DNA of 64,000 nucleotides from Arthrobacter_M sp030063245 (GCF_051131705.1 NZ_CP180316.1:3410001-3474000), one strand, 5' to 3'; positions 9,110 to 18,641 are shown, numbered from the stretch's first letter. Notes: generated by a model from the sequence alone, not told the origin. Numbers and translations: made by a program.

Positions 9110-10576
9110 CTAACCGTCCCCATAGGCGACGGATTTTGTCCAGAAGAATTCCTCGAGCCCCTCCAGACCGCCCTCGTTTCCATTTCCGGAGTGGCCGATG
9201 CCGCCGAATGGCCGTTCGGTGACGGCGTTGGGTGCGCCGTTGACCACCACTTCACCGGTCTCCAGCTGCTCGGTGAGCCGGATGGCCCGCCGGGCGTCGG
9301 AGGTCCAGATGTAGCCGGAGAGCCCGTAGTCGGTGTCATTGGCCAAGGCCAGGGCGTGGGCCTCATCCGTGAACCGGATGACGGCCAGGACAGGACCGAA
9401 AACCTCTTTATGGGCGAGTTCGCTGGACGGGTCAACGTCGGCCAGGATGGTCGGCGGGTAGTAGAAACCTTCGGCGAGCTCGCCGCCGGCGCGGGCACCG
9501 CCGGCGACGACGCGGGCGCCCTCCTCCTGGGCCCGGGCAACCATGGCTTCGACGCGGTCGATGGCACCCTGGTTTATCACCGGCCCGCAGACGGTATCGG
9601 CTTCCTCCGGGTTGCCGACCTTGAAGGACGCGGCGATGTCCGCGACCTTGGCCACGAAGGCATCGTAGATGGAGTCCTGCACCAGCAGCCGGGTGGGCAG
9701 GGCGCACGCCTGCCCGCTCATGACTCCGAAGGCCATGAAGGTCGAATGCCTGGCCGCGGCGTCAAGATCTGCGTCGGCGAAGACAAGATTAGCCGACTTG
9801 CCGCCGAGCTCCAGCAGGACGGGTTTGAAGGTCCGGGCGGCGGCAGCGGTGATCTTGCGTGCGGTTTCCGGGCCGCCGGTAAACGTCACCTTCTTGACCA
9901 GCGGGTGGTCCACCAGGGCGGCGCCGGCCTCGGCGCCGCCGGGCACAACGTTGAAGACACCGTCGGGAATACCGGCTGCGCGGACCAGATCTGCAAAGAG
10001 CATGGCGCTGAAGGGTGTCAGCTCGCTGGGCTTGACCACTACGGTGTTCCCGGCGGCCAGTGCCGCTGGAACCTTCATGGCCAGTGACATCAACGGTGCG
10101 TTCCAGGTGATGATCGCCCCGATCACGCCGTAGGGTTGGCGCAATGTGTGCCCGAAGGACCCGCCGGCGCTCACCACGGAAGTGATCCGGCCCAGCGGAA
10201 GCTTGTCGGCCCAGCCGCCGTAGTAGCGGATCCATTCCGCGGCTGCCGCCACCGATGCGTGCGCCGTGGCCTGCGGGGTTCCGTTGTCGGCGATGGCCAG
10301 CGCCGCGAATTCCCCGGCATGCTCCTCGACGAGGTCGGCGAGTTTGAGCAGGGCCCGCCCGCGCTGCCGGGCCGGCGTCGTTCTCCAGAGAGAGAATGCC
10401 TGGTGCGCAGCCTGCACGGCGTCGTCGACGTCGGCGGATCCGGCCAGCGGGACCCGGGCATCGCGCTGTCCGGTGGCCGGGTTGACGTGTTCGTGGAAGG
10501 CCACGCCGATGCTGCGGGATTCGGAACCGATGCGCAGCGTGACTTCGGGAAGGGCATGATCAGTGGCGATGCTCAT
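9110..10576 (-). CDS. NAD(P)-dependent aldehyde dehydrogenase
   Basis: A 488-residue ALDH-superfamily enzyme of normal length. Catalytic residues are visible: Asn159 in TWNAP, Glu256 in LLELGGK and Cys291 in SGQACALPTR, plus the nucleotide-binding FTGGPETA. Its start is 1 nt from the DUF35 gene's stop, so they are cotranscribed. It probably oxidises the aldehyde released by the adjacent thiolase-like/DUF35 pair, if that pair is a retro-aldolase. The specific aldehyde is unknown. Confidence 0.92.
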   Translation of the reverse strand: MSIATDHALPEVTLRIGSESRSIGVAFHEHVNPATGQRDARVPLAGSADVDDAVQAAHQAFSLWRTTPARQRGRALLKLADLVEEHAGEFAALAIADNGTPQATAHASVAAAAEWIRYYGGWADKLPLGRITSVVSAGGSFGHTLRQPYGVIGAIITWNAPLMSLAMKVPAALAAGNTVVVKPSELTPFSAMLFADLVRAAGIPDGVFNVVPGGAEAGAALVDHPLVKKVTFTGGPETARKITAAAARTFKPVLLELGGKSANLVFADADLDAAARHSTFMAFGVMSGQACALPTRLLVQDSIYDAFVAKVADIAASFKVGNPEEADTVCGPVINQGAIDRVEAMVARAQEEGARVVAGGARAGGELAEGFYYPPTILADVDPSSELAHKEVFGPVLAVIRFTDEAHALALANDTDYGLSGYIWTSDARRAIRLTEQLETGEVVVNGAPNAVTERPFGGIGHSGNGNEGGLEGLEEFFWTKSVAYGDG

Positions 10577-10577
10577 C

Positions 10578-11009
10578 CTAGTTCTCCGGTTCGTAGCGCA
10601 GCATGGTGATGTCGTCGTCGGGGTAGTCGCAGAAGACGGGCCTGACCCGCATACCGATCCTGATGTCCTCGTGGGCGATGTTGATCAGTTCGGTGGAGAA
10701 CTTCGGTCCCTCGTCCCACTGGACCACGGCCAGGACCATGGGGCCCTCGCTGGCGAAGTGCGGGGAGACGGGGCGGGTTGTGATCGTGTAGGTGTACAGC
10801 GTTCCGGCGCCGGGAATATCGCGCCATTCCAGGTCATCGGCCAGCGTGCGGGGGGCCAGCGGGCGCGGGTAGAAGATGTACTCGCCCAGCGATGGCGAGT
10901 ACTGGATGCAGACCTTGTGTTCGGCCAGGGCGTCCCAGAACGGCTGGGTCAACGGGGTGGGGACGGGCATGGGCCGTTCGAAAACGGGTGCGGTGGGGGT
11001 GGTGCTCAT
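10578..11009 (-). CDS. DUF35 OB-fold protein, partner of the thiolase-like protein
   Basis: A 143-residue protein of the DUF35 (OB-fold, rubredoxin-like zinc ribbon) family: an N-terminal helix (TQPFWDALAEHK), a ribbon region, then the OB domain from EWRDIPGAGTLYTYTITTRP. The usual CxxC...CxxC zinc ligands are absent: only one Cys remains in HKVCIQYSPSLGEYIFYPRP. In known steroid degradation a DUF35 domain binds the thiolase-like aldolase Ltp2. Here it is cotranscribed with a thiolase-fold protein, so a similar heteromer is likely. Confidence 0.8.
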   Translation of the reverse strand: MSTTPTAPVFERPMPVPTPLTQPFWDALAEHKVCIQYSPSLGEYIFYPRPLAPRTLADDLEWRDIPGAGTLYTYTITTRPVSPHFASEGPMVLAVVQWDEGPKFSTELINIAHEDIRIGMRVRPVFCDYPDDDITMLRYEPEN

Positions 11010-11020
11010 GGTGTTTGCTC

Positions 11021-12226
11021 CTAGTCGCCTTCGAGGATCAGTGCTGTTTGTTCGCTCATGATGCCGCCGTTGCCGGTGACAAAGGCCCGGTTGCAGTCGA
11101 CGATCTGAGCCTGGCCGGCGCGGCCCATGATCTGCCGCGCCCCGTCGATCACGTGGTGCATGCCCCCGGCGATGCCGGCCTGGCCGAAGGAAAGCTGGCC
11201 GCCGGCGGTGTTCATCGGGAAGTCGCCGCGGAAGGTCAGGTCGTGTTCGTTGACGAACTGCATGCCCTTGCCCTTTTCGGCGAAGCCCGCGTCCTCCAGG
11301 CTCATCAGCACGGTGATCGAGTAGCAGTCGTAGATCGAGACCATGTCCACGTCACCGCGGCCGATCCCGGCCATGGTGAACGCCTGGTCCGCTGCGTGGA
11401 TCATCGGCGAGTACATCAGGTCCCGGGCGTAGGTGGGCGTCTTGTAGGGGACGCGCTCGCCGAAGCCCGTGATCCAGACCGGACGGTTCCTGGACTTCCT
11501 GGCCTTGTCCTTGTTGCCGATGACGACGGCGGCCCCGCCTTGGCAGGGCATGACGATTTCCAGCATGTGCAGCGGGTCCGCGACCATGGGCGATGCCAGG
11601 ACGTCCTCGATGGTCAGCGGCTTGCCGTGGAAGACCGCATCCGGGGTGGCACAGGCGTTGGTGCGCTGGTCGACGGCGATCTTGGCCATGGCCCGTTCGT
11701 CGTAGCCGAACTCGTGGCCGTAGCGCTTGGCGATCTGACCGTAGGGGCCATTCTGCCCCAGGTTGGCGTAGGGAATCTCGAATTCGGCCTGCGGCGAGCC
11801 ATAAGCTTTGGACGAGGCGCCGAAGAACATGCTCTCCTCCATCACGAAGGGGCGGCGTTCGTGGGTGGGAACCTCGTGCGTACCGGGGAAGGTCACCAGG
11901 ACGGTCTCGCACAGGCCCAGTTCGACGGCGGCGGCGGCCCGCCAGACGGCGGCGGCGGAACCTGCCCCGCCCAGGTCGACGATTTCGGCGAAGTTGGCGT
12001 TGATGCCCAGGTATTCGGTGATGGTGGAGGGCACGAACATGCTGGCCTCGCCGATCAGCGGGGTGACGATGCCGTCCACGTCCGTCGCATCCAGGCCCGC
12101 ATCATCCAGTGCGGCCTTGGAGAGCCTGGCCCACTGCTCCAGGTTGAAGGTTTTTTCGCGCGCGAGTTTGCGCTGCGGTGGCAATTCGTAATAGCCAAGG
12201 ATCGCGGCTTCTGCTCGAAGGCCCAT
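11021..12226 (-). CDS. Thiolase-superfamily (Ltp2-like) protein, possible retro-aldolase
   Basis: A 401-residue thiolase-fold protein; the ATG at 12226 follows an AAGGAG motif and starts MGLRAEAAILGYYELPPQRK. Where thiolases carry the nucleophilic Cys it reads VDLGGAGSAAAVWRAAAAVE, so that Cys is missing. C-terminal motifs include VSIYDCYSITVLMSLEDAGF, NTAGGQLSFGQAGIAGGMHH and a CNRAFVTGNGG end. Lack of the Cys plus a DUF35 neighbour resembles Ltp2, the aldolase of steroid side-chain degradation, rather than a thiolytic enzyme. Family membership is certain; the aldolase role is inferred. Confidence 0.8.
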   Translation of the reverse strand: MGLRAEAAILGYYELPPQRKLAREKTFNLEQWARLSKAALDDAGLDATDVDGIVTPLIGEASMFVPSTITEYLGINANFAEIVDLGGAGSAAAVWRAAAAVELGLCETVLVTFPGTHEVPTHERRPFVMEESMFFGASSKAYGSPQAEFEIPYANLGQNGPYGQIAKRYGHEFGYDERAMAKIAVDQRTNACATPDAVFHGKPLTIEDVLASPMVADPLHMLEIVMPCQGGAAVVIGNKDKARKSRNRPVWITGFGERVPYKTPTYARDLMYSPMIHAADQAFTMAGIGRGDVDMVSIYDCYSITVLMSLEDAGFAEKGKGMQFVNEHDLTFRGDFPMNTAGGQLSFGQAGIAGGMHHVIDGARQIMGRAGQAQIVDCNRAFVTGNGGIMSEQTALILEGD

Positions 12227-12342
12227 GGTGATCTCCTTAGAATAGGGTCGTTTGTGCCGGTTGGCACCTGTTTTTGGGTGCACGGGATAGTGGTTGGTTG
12301 TTGGTCTCGAGGTCTGATATGGCGTGCGCGCCATGTGTCGGT

Positions 12343-13164
12343 CTAGGTGCGGGCGCCTACCGGCGATGCCCGCAGGGCAGAAATCCGGACCCCGATTCCG
12401 GGATGTTTCGCGCCGGCCTGCAGCTGCGTCAGCAGGTCCGCGGGGTACTCCCCCGGCGCCCAGGTTTCGGTCGACGGCAGGATCCCGAGGGACTGGATGC
12501 CGATGGATGCCGAGTCAGGGCGGGCTTCGGTCAGCAGCAGGTCTGCGCCGTTGTTCCAGTGGAATCCCAGTGTCGTCGGAGTTTGGCCGATGCGGAATTC
12601 ACGGGCACCGAGGATGCTGACCAGCACCTGCCGGGCCCGCTGCAGATCCGGAACCAATCCGTGAATGGCCTGCAACCGGACCGGTTCGATGTCGAGTTGC
12701 TCCCACGGACACTCCCCCGTGGCGTTGGGGGCGCCCAGGGTCATCTCCTCGATGCTCTCCGGTGCCTGGACCATTTGGGCCAGGAACCCCAAGCCGGTGT
12801 CCTTGGGGTGCAGGAACGCCTCCTGCCACTGCCGGTGATTCAGGTTCACCAGGATGGGTTCGATCCCCGCTGCCTGCGCCCCGGTGATGGCGGCCCGGAT
12901 GTCGTGCACCTTGAAGGTGATGTGGTGTGGGGTCGCTCGCCCCTCGTTCCCGTCCAGAAACCGTTGGATGAACGAGTGCTCGGCCCCGCCGGGCTCGAGC
13001 AGTTCCAGGCGCATGTCATCTGCAACGGCCAGTTGGCAGGGGTTGAAGACCGGCATCGTGAAGCCGCTGGCCCAGCGTGCACCGAGTTCACGGTTGAGCA
13101 CCGAGCCCGCCACCGGCCAGGCCGGAACGGCAATGGCCAGGTGGTCCAGTTCGTGGGCGCTCAT
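12343..13164 (-). CDS. VOC (glyoxalase-like) family protein
   Basis: A 273-residue protein opening with MSAHELDHLAIAVPAWPVAG, a VOC first strand with potential metal His8. A second segment has TPHHITFKVHDIRAAITGAQ. The C-terminal half repeats the fold weakly (LVPDLQRARQVLVSILGARE). It could be an epimerase, lyase or isomerase acting on a pathway intermediate. It lies between the thiolase-like gene and the TetR gene, 22 nt from the latter. Confidence 0.7.
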   Translation of the reverse strand: MSAHELDHLAIAVPAWPVAGSVLNRELGARWASGFTMPVFNPCQLAVADDMRLELLEPGGAEHSFIQRFLDGNEGRATPHHITFKVHDIRAAITGAQAAGIEPILVNLNHRQWQEAFLHPKDTGLGFLAQMVQAPESIEEMTLGAPNATGECPWEQLDIEPVRLQAIHGLVPDLQRARQVLVSILGAREFRIGQTPTTLGFHWNNGADLLLTEARPDSASIGIQSLGILPSTETWAPGEYPADLLTQLQAGAKHPGIGVRISALRASPVGART

Positions 13165-13186
13165 GTGAGAGCCCCCGCGGCCGGTG

Positions 13187-13801
13187 CTAGGTGCCTTCGG
13201 CCTCGAACTGGGCCAGTCGCAGCCCGATCATCCGCACGAAGCTGTCCAACACCCGATGCGCTTCGGCCATGGTCTTGTCCCCGTTCAGCAGCCGAGCGAC
13301 GAGGTCCATCAGCACGCACCAGACCATTGCCGTGATGTCCGCGGCCTCCTCCTCCCCGAGCATCGCGAAGTCCGCGTGGAGCGGTTCCTCGAGCACGACG
13401 CCGAGCTGTTGCATCAGTGCCGACACCTGCGGATCCGAGGTTGAGCGCAGCAGCAGGATGGCCTTGTAGAAGTTCGGATGGCGCTCGAAGGCGGCCAACG
13501 ACATCCGCATGCGTTGTTGGACACGTTCGGCGGTGCTGAGGTTCTCCGCCCACGACTGGTCGGCCGAATTGAAGGGCACGCTCCAGTCGTACACGACGTT
13601 CGCGTACAGGTGTTCCTTTGAGGAGAAGTACCGATACAGCGTTCCCAGTGCGACGTTTGCCTCGGCCGCGACATCGCGGATCTGGATTGATTCGTAGTCG
13701 CTGCTGCGCAGCAGCGACTTCGCGGCATCCAGGATCCGCTGCCGGCGCATGACCTGGTACGCGGGAAGATCGACCATGTCGCCGGAGAGTATTCCGGACA
13801 T
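13187..13801 (-). CDS. TetR/AcrR family regulator of the catabolic island
   Basis: A 204-residue protein with a TetR HTH at residues about 38-62 (IQIRDVAAEANVALGTLYRY) and a C-terminal ligand-binding domain (HPNFYKAILLLRSTSDPQ) reminiscent of KstR-type regulators of acyl-CoA pathways. Embedded in the island, so the natural candidate for binding the 15-bp inverted repeats at 7387, 18404 and 19452. Its ligand may be an acyl-CoA intermediate. Both binding and ligand are inferred. Confidence 0.85.
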   Translation of the reverse strand: MSGILSGDMVDLPAYQVMRRQRILDAAKSLLRSSDYESIQIRDVAAEANVALGTLYRYFSSKEHLYANVVYDWSVPFNSADQSWAENLSTAERVQQRMRMSLAAFERHPNFYKAILLLRSTSDPQVSALMQQLGVVLEEPLHADFAMLGEEEAADITAMVWCVLMDLVARLLNGDKTMAEAHRVLDSFVRMIGLRLAQFEAEGT

Positions 13802-13881
13802 CGGTCGCCTCCTGCTTGTAAATCGGGTGGATGTCCAACGCTACCACCGGGCCTTAGGGCCGAAGTGCTGGATGGTTGTCA

Positions 13882-16035
13882 TCACAGGTCCTTCCAACGG
13901 ATCAGTGCGTCGAGGGCTTCGATCTGGTCCCCGGCCACGCGGAGCGGGTTGATTTCGAACTCTTCGAGGTCGTCCCCGAGGCCGATCGCCACCTGCGAAA
14001 TCCGGAAGATGACGTTGGCCAGCTCGTCGAGGTCGGTCGCCGCATTGCCGCGGAACCCGGTGAGCAGGTCGATCCCCTTGAGGGATTCGAGCATGCGGCG
14101 GATCTCCCGCGGGCCCACCGGGAGCAGGCGCAGTGCGGAGTCCTGGAGCACCTCGACCATGACGCCGCCAAAGCCCACGGCCATGACCAGACCCCATTGC
14201 GGGTCGCGGACGATGCCCACCAGCAGTTCGTTGCCGCCGGCACGCATGGGCGAGACCGCGACACCCTGCACCCGGGCCTCGGGCGCCAGGGTGGCGACCG
14301 ATGAGCGAATGGACCTGTAGGCCTCGGTGACTGCCTCGGCGTCCTGGAGCAGCAGTCGGACGCCGCCGACCTCGGTTTTGTGCGCAATGTCCTCGGAGGC
14401 CACCTTGAGCACGACCGGGTATCCCATGCCCGCGGCTGCCGCCACTGCCTGCTCGGCCGAGCCGGCGATGCTGGCCGGAACGTAGGGCACGCCGTGCTCG
14501 CGCAGGAAGGCACCGGTTTCGATTTCGGTCCATTTTTTGGTGCCGTTGGGCTTGTCGACGCGTGGAGCCTCGGGCACGACGGGATCGGTCGCGAGTTCGG
14601 CGACGCGACGGCCCCACCAGGCACTCCGTGCCACGGCCGGGATGCCGCGGTCGAAGGAGTCGGAGGCGTGTGGGTAGCCGTATTCGGTGGCGAACTGGCG
14701 TCCGAACTCCGTGACTTCGGTGGGCAGGAAGCTCATCGGGATCACCGGCTTGGGCGAGGAGGTGAGCTGGCGCAGCAACTCATCGTGGTTGCCGCGGCCC
14801 ATATCCGCCATGACCTGGTTCGCCGGCCAGGATGCGTTGACAACGATAAAATCAAAGTTGGGGTCGTCAATGAAACACTGGTTGGCCTTGGTGATAATGG
14901 TGGGGTCCACCGAAATATAGCCAGTGGTATCCATGGGGTTATTGACGGTGGAATAGACCGGCAGGCCTGCATCGTGGAGCCCACGCACCGTTGCTTCGGA
15001 CGGCGCGGGCAATTCCAGGCCCACCGTTTCGGCCTTGTCGGCAACCAAGGCGCACATGGCGCCGGAGCCGGTGACCACACCCATCCGGTTTCCGGCCAAG
15101 GCCCCATAGGATTCGATGATCCCGGCGGCGGCGACCAGGTCCTCGATGCTTTCGACCCGGATCACCCCGAACTGCTGACAGGCGGCGTCGATGACCTTGT
15201 CGTCGCCCACCAGGGACCCAGTGTGTGCCGCGGCGACGCGGGCAGAGGCTTCGCAGCGTCCGGCCTTGAAGACCACGATCGGTTTGCCGGCCTGGCGGGC
15301 CCGGGCGGCAACGTCGAGGAACTGCGCGGGATTCGAAATCTGTTCCAGGTAGGCGGCGATGACCGTGGTGTTCTCGTCATCGACCAGCAGGCCCATCACG
15401 TCAATGGCCGAGACCATCGCCTCGTTGCCGACCGTCACCGCCGTTGAGCAGCCCACACCCCGCGAGGCCATGTAGGGAAGCAGGTAGATCGCAAGGGCAC
15501 CGGACTGGCTCGCCACCCCGACGCCACCAGAGATCATCGGCATCTGGGTCATGTGGCTGAAGGCCGCGACCTTTGCATGCGAATTGATGAATCCGAGGTT
15601 GTTGGGCCCGAGGATCAGCTGCCCGGCATCACGGGCACGCTCGACCAGCTTGGCTTGGAGAGCCTCGCCCTCGGGTCCGGCCTCGCTCAGGCCTGCGGCC
15701 AGCAGGATGAGGTTGCGGATGCCCTTGAGTCGGGCATCTTCGAGGATCACTTCCAGCGAGTTGCTGCCGGTAAGCACGATGGCTAGGTCCGGGACTGCGG
15801 GCAACTCGGCAATTGAGGTGAAGGAGGATTGCCCGTGGCATTCCTCGCCGCGCCGGTTCACCAGGTACAGCTCGCCATCGAAGCCGCCGGCCTTGAGGTT
15901 GGTGTAGGTGAAGTGCGACCAGCTGGACTTGGTGTTGGCACCAACGATCACGATGGACCGTGGCTCAAGCAGTTCGTGCAGTCTGGCGGAATCGAGGGTT
16001 CGCAAGGTATTAGTATCGCGCGTCAACGTTGTCAT
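13882..16035 (-). CDS. NDP-forming acyl-CoA synthetase (alpha-beta fusion)
   Basis: A 717-residue single-chain enzyme of the acetate--CoA ligase (ADP-forming)/succinyl-CoA-synthetase superfamily. Residues about 20-470 hold the CoA-binding and ligase domains (SIVIVGANTKSSWSHFTYTN, VGVASQSGALAIYL, and the phospho-His-type AAAHTGSLVGDDKVIDAA). From about 490 comes the ATP-grasp domain with ASEDIAHKTEVGGVRLLLQD. It probably activates the substrate acid, or the acid made by the aldehyde dehydrogenase, to its CoA ester. Acyl specificity is unknown. Confidence 0.85.
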   Translation of the reverse strand: MTTLTRDTNTLRTLDSARLHELLEPRSIVIVGANTKSSWSHFTYTNLKAGGFDGELYLVNRRGEECHGQSSFTSIAELPAVPDLAIVLTGSNSLEVILEDARLKGIRNLILLAAGLSEAGPEGEALQAKLVERARDAGQLILGPNNLGFINSHAKVAAFSHMTQMPMISGGVGVASQSGALAIYLLPYMASRGVGCSTAVTVGNEAMVSAIDVMGLLVDDENTTVIAAYLEQISNPAQFLDVAARARQAGKPIVVFKAGRCEASARVAAAHTGSLVGDDKVIDAACQQFGVIRVESIEDLVAAAGIIESYGALAGNRMGVVTGSGAMCALVADKAETVGLELPAPSEATVRGLHDAGLPVYSTVNNPMDTTGYISVDPTIITKANQCFIDDPNFDFIVVNASWPANQVMADMGRGNHDELLRQLTSSPKPVIPMSFLPTEVTEFGRQFATEYGYPHASDSFDRGIPAVARSAWWGRRVAELATDPVVPEAPRVDKPNGTKKWTEIETGAFLREHGVPYVPASIAGSAEQAVAAAAGMGYPVVLKVASEDIAHKTEVGGVRLLLQDAEAVTEAYRSIRSSVATLAPEARVQGVAVSPMRAGGNELLVGIVRDPQWGLVMAVGFGGVMVEVLQDSALRLLPVGPREIRRMLESLKGIDLLTGFRGNAATDLDELANVIFRISQVAIGLGDDLEEFEINPLRVAGDQIEALDALIRWKDL

Positions 16036-16121
16036 GCGAAGGTGTCCTTTCGGTGAGACAGGAGGGTACTGGATTCCTGGGGTGGACAGGGGGTAGTGGA
16101 TTTCTGGGTGGACAGGCGGAA

Positions 16122-18329
16122 TTAGCCGCGCGGCAGGCCGAGGATGCGTTCGGCGATGACATTGAGCTGGATTTCCACGGTGCCGCCGCCGAGCAGGACC
16201 TGCGGCACCCCGAGTTGCCCTGTGACCGCGTCAGCGGGGGCTTCGGCGAACAGCGTTGCCGGGCCGGCCAGGCGCAGGACGCGCGATGCGGCTTCGCGGG
16301 ATAGCCTGGCCTGGGCGACCTTGGCCAGCGAGGAGCCGGCCCCGGGTTGGATGCCGTGGACTTGGCGCAGGGTTTCGCGCAGGTTCAGTGCACCGATGGC
16401 TGAGCTGATGGCCACGATCTGTCCCAGCGAGGTGAAAGCCTCGCGCTCGCTGCCGACGAAGCCGCGGTCGCGGATCAGCGTGCGCATTGCGTCCTCGGTT
16501 CCCGCCGATACACCGGAGGAAATCTGGGTGCGTTCGTTCTGCAGCGTGGTGGCGGTGATGCGCCAGCCCTGCCCTGCCTCACCGAGCAGGTACTCATCGG
16601 GCACGAAGACGGAGTCGAGGAAGACCTCGTTGAATTCGGAGTCGCCTGTGGGCTGCTTCAGCGGGCGTACGACGACACTGGCGCTGCGCATGTCGACAAG
16701 GAAGTAGCTCAGCCCCTTGTGCTTGGGTACCTCAGTGTCGGTGCGGGCCAGGCAGATACCCCAGTCGGCTGCGTGCGCGCCCGAAGTCCAGACCTTTTGC
16801 CCCTTGAGTTCCCAGCCGCCGTCGATCTTGGTGGCGCGGGTGGAGAGGCCGGCCAGGTCGGAGCCGGCGCCGGGCTCGGAGAAGAGCTGGCACCAGGCGA
16901 GTTCACCGCGCAGCGTGGGCAGCGCGAACTGCTCCTTGATGGCCTCGGTGCCGTAGGCCAGGATCGTGGGCATGGCCCACTCGCCGATGACCGACGTCGG
17001 CTGGACAATTCCGTGGCGGAAGTATTCCTGTGAGATGACGACCTGCTCGGCCGGGGAGGCGCCCATGCCGTACGGGGCCGGCCAATGCGGGGCCGCCAGT
17101 CCGTTTTCGGCCAGGAAGGTGCGCTGCGAGCCGCGGGAGTACCAGCGGCCGCCGTCGTGCTCATTGACAAGGGTTGCCGCTACATCAAGCAGCTTGCCGA
17201 TGTGCTGCCGGAAAGCGGGATCCTCGTCCGGCAGTTCAATCTCGATCTGCCGGTCAAGCTCAACGGCGATCCTGCCCAGCGAGGCAAGCCGGTCGTCCAA
17301 CGGCGAGACCTGGGCGGCGAGAGTGATGGCGCGGCGCCAGTAGAGGTGGGCGTCGTGCTCCCAGGTGAAGCCGATACCTCCGAAGATGGTGACAGCCTCG
17401 GTGACCGCCTCGACGGAGGGGACGATGGCTGCCTCGATGGCTGAGCCGGCTGCTAACGCCTGCTGCGTCGCGTCCTGTTCCAAGGCTACGGCGGCGGACC
17501 ATGCAGCTGCGGTGGCAAGTTCGGAGGCGATGAGGAGGTTGGCGCATTTGTGCTTAATGGCCTGGAAGGAGCCGATCGGCTTGCCGAACTGTTCGCGGAG
17601 TTTGGCGTAGTCGGTGGAGGCTTCCACGGCCCACCGCATGACACCGGCTGCCTCCGCGGCGAGCAGGGCCGCCTGAAGGGTTTCGACGTAGGTTGCGTAC
17701 AGTCCCTCGAGGATGACTTCGCCGTCGATGACCAGCCCGTCCAGAACCAGGGTTCCGGCGTCGCGGGTGAGGTCCGAGCAGGTTGCTGCAATTCTCTTCA
17801 GGCCCGGGGTCTGCACATCAATAAGCGCGAAACGAGTTGCGGATTCGGCGTTGAATCCGACTACCAGGTATTCGGCCGAAAGGAGCGAGGATACCTTAGC
17901 GCTGCCACGCAGCCTCCACCCCTGGTCCGTAGCGACGGCAAGTAGAGCGGATGATGGCATCACCAAAGCGCCGGTTGCACCCTCAGCGAAGAGAGCTAAC
18001 CCTCGTGTGGAAGCCTTGCATTCCTCGGCACCCGCAACGGCGGCACTGGCCAGCACCGTTGAAACATAGGGGCCCGGAACCAGACGACGGCCGAATTCTT
18101 CAACCACGATTGCGGTATCGGCAACAGTGCCTCCCTGGCCGCCATGTTCCTCGCTGATGTGCAGTGCGTGGAGTCCGTTATCAACCAACTCACTCCAATA
18201 CGAGGGGCGCCCACCGGTACTGTAAGCGTCCAACTGCCCACGCGTGTCGAGAATACCGGCGAAGCGTTCGGCAAATTCGGAAGCCACAGCAGCCAGGTCG
18301 GCGTGCTCTGCTGTAAGGGAAAGCGGCAT
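16122..18329 (-). CDS. Tandem (fused) acyl-CoA dehydrogenase
   Basis: A 735-residue protein made of two acyl-CoA dehydrogenase domains. The first (about 1-365) ends with IFGGIGFTWEHDAHLYWRRA, a plausible catalytic Glu region. The second has QLFSEPGAGSDLAGLSTRAT (FAD site), GQKVWTSGAHAADWGICLAR and ends GGTVEIQLNVIAERILGLP. Mycobacterial FadE34-type enzymes, which oxidise steroid side-chain CoA esters, have the same fused layout. It begins the minus-strand island directly below a perfect operator at 18404-18418. Predicted electron acceptor is EtfBA. Confidence 0.88.
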   Translation of the reverse strand: MPLSLTAEHADLAAVASEFAERFAGILDTRGQLDAYSTGGRPSYWSELVDNGLHALHISEEHGGQGGTVADTAIVVEEFGRRLVPGPYVSTVLASAAVAGAEECKASTRGLALFAEGATGALVMPSSALLAVATDQGWRLRGSAKVSSLLSAEYLVVGFNAESATRFALIDVQTPGLKRIAATCSDLTRDAGTLVLDGLVIDGEVILEGLYATYVETLQAALLAAEAAGVMRWAVEASTDYAKLREQFGKPIGSFQAIKHKCANLLIASELATAAAWSAAVALEQDATQQALAAGSAIEAAIVPSVEAVTEAVTIFGGIGFTWEHDAHLYWRRAITLAAQVSPLDDRLASLGRIAVELDRQIEIELPDEDPAFRQHIGKLLDVAATLVNEHDGGRWYSRGSQRTFLAENGLAAPHWPAPYGMGASPAEQVVISQEYFRHGIVQPTSVIGEWAMPTILAYGTEAIKEQFALPTLRGELAWCQLFSEPGAGSDLAGLSTRATKIDGGWELKGQKVWTSGAHAADWGICLARTDTEVPKHKGLSYFLVDMRSASVVVRPLKQPTGDSEFNEVFLDSVFVPDEYLLGEAGQGWRITATTLQNERTQISSGVSAGTEDAMRTLIRDRGFVGSEREAFTSLGQIVAISSAIGALNLRETLRQVHGIQPGAGSSLAKVAQARLSREAASRVLRLAGPATLFAEAPADAVTGQLGVPQVLLGGGTVEIQLNVIAERILGLPRG

Positions 18330-18403
18330 CTAATCACTCCATTATCACGGACGATTCCCTACTCCGGGGATGGCATATCGTCGACTGGCACTTCAGGAAC
18401 TGA

Positions 18404-18418
18404 AACTAGAGTCTAGTT
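18404..18418. promoter_or_regulatory. Operator B: perfect AACTAGA-G-TCTAGTT inverted repeat
   Basis: A perfect 7+1+7 inverted repeat about 75 bp upstream of the acyl-CoA dehydrogenase. It is the best copy of a motif also found before the MaoC operon and before the MFS gene at 19636. Confidence 0.7.
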
Positions 18419-18611
18419 CATATATTGGTCCTGGACAATGGTTTTTTAAAGTCAGTTTTGTGGCCCCTTGTTTGTGGCCCTTGTGGGGACCCGTGAGGGC
18501 GTGAAAATAGGGGCGGGTTGCCCGCCACGGCGATGCTTCCTTGGCGTCTGAGCCCTGTGATTATGCCGGCAAATGCGGGCTGCCTAGCGCGCTGAGCAGG
18601 GACGATGCGAA

Positions 18612-18641
18612 AAGGTCGGCATAACGCGAAGGTCGGCATAA
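18612..18641. repeat. Short direct repeats near insertion-sequence remnants
   Basis: AAGGTCGGCATAA occurs at 18612-18624 and again at 18629-18641, and a related inverted form (TTATGCCGGCA) lies near 18563. Next to transposition-gene debris, these may be terminal sites of a lost element. Which element is not clear. Confidence 0.4.
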
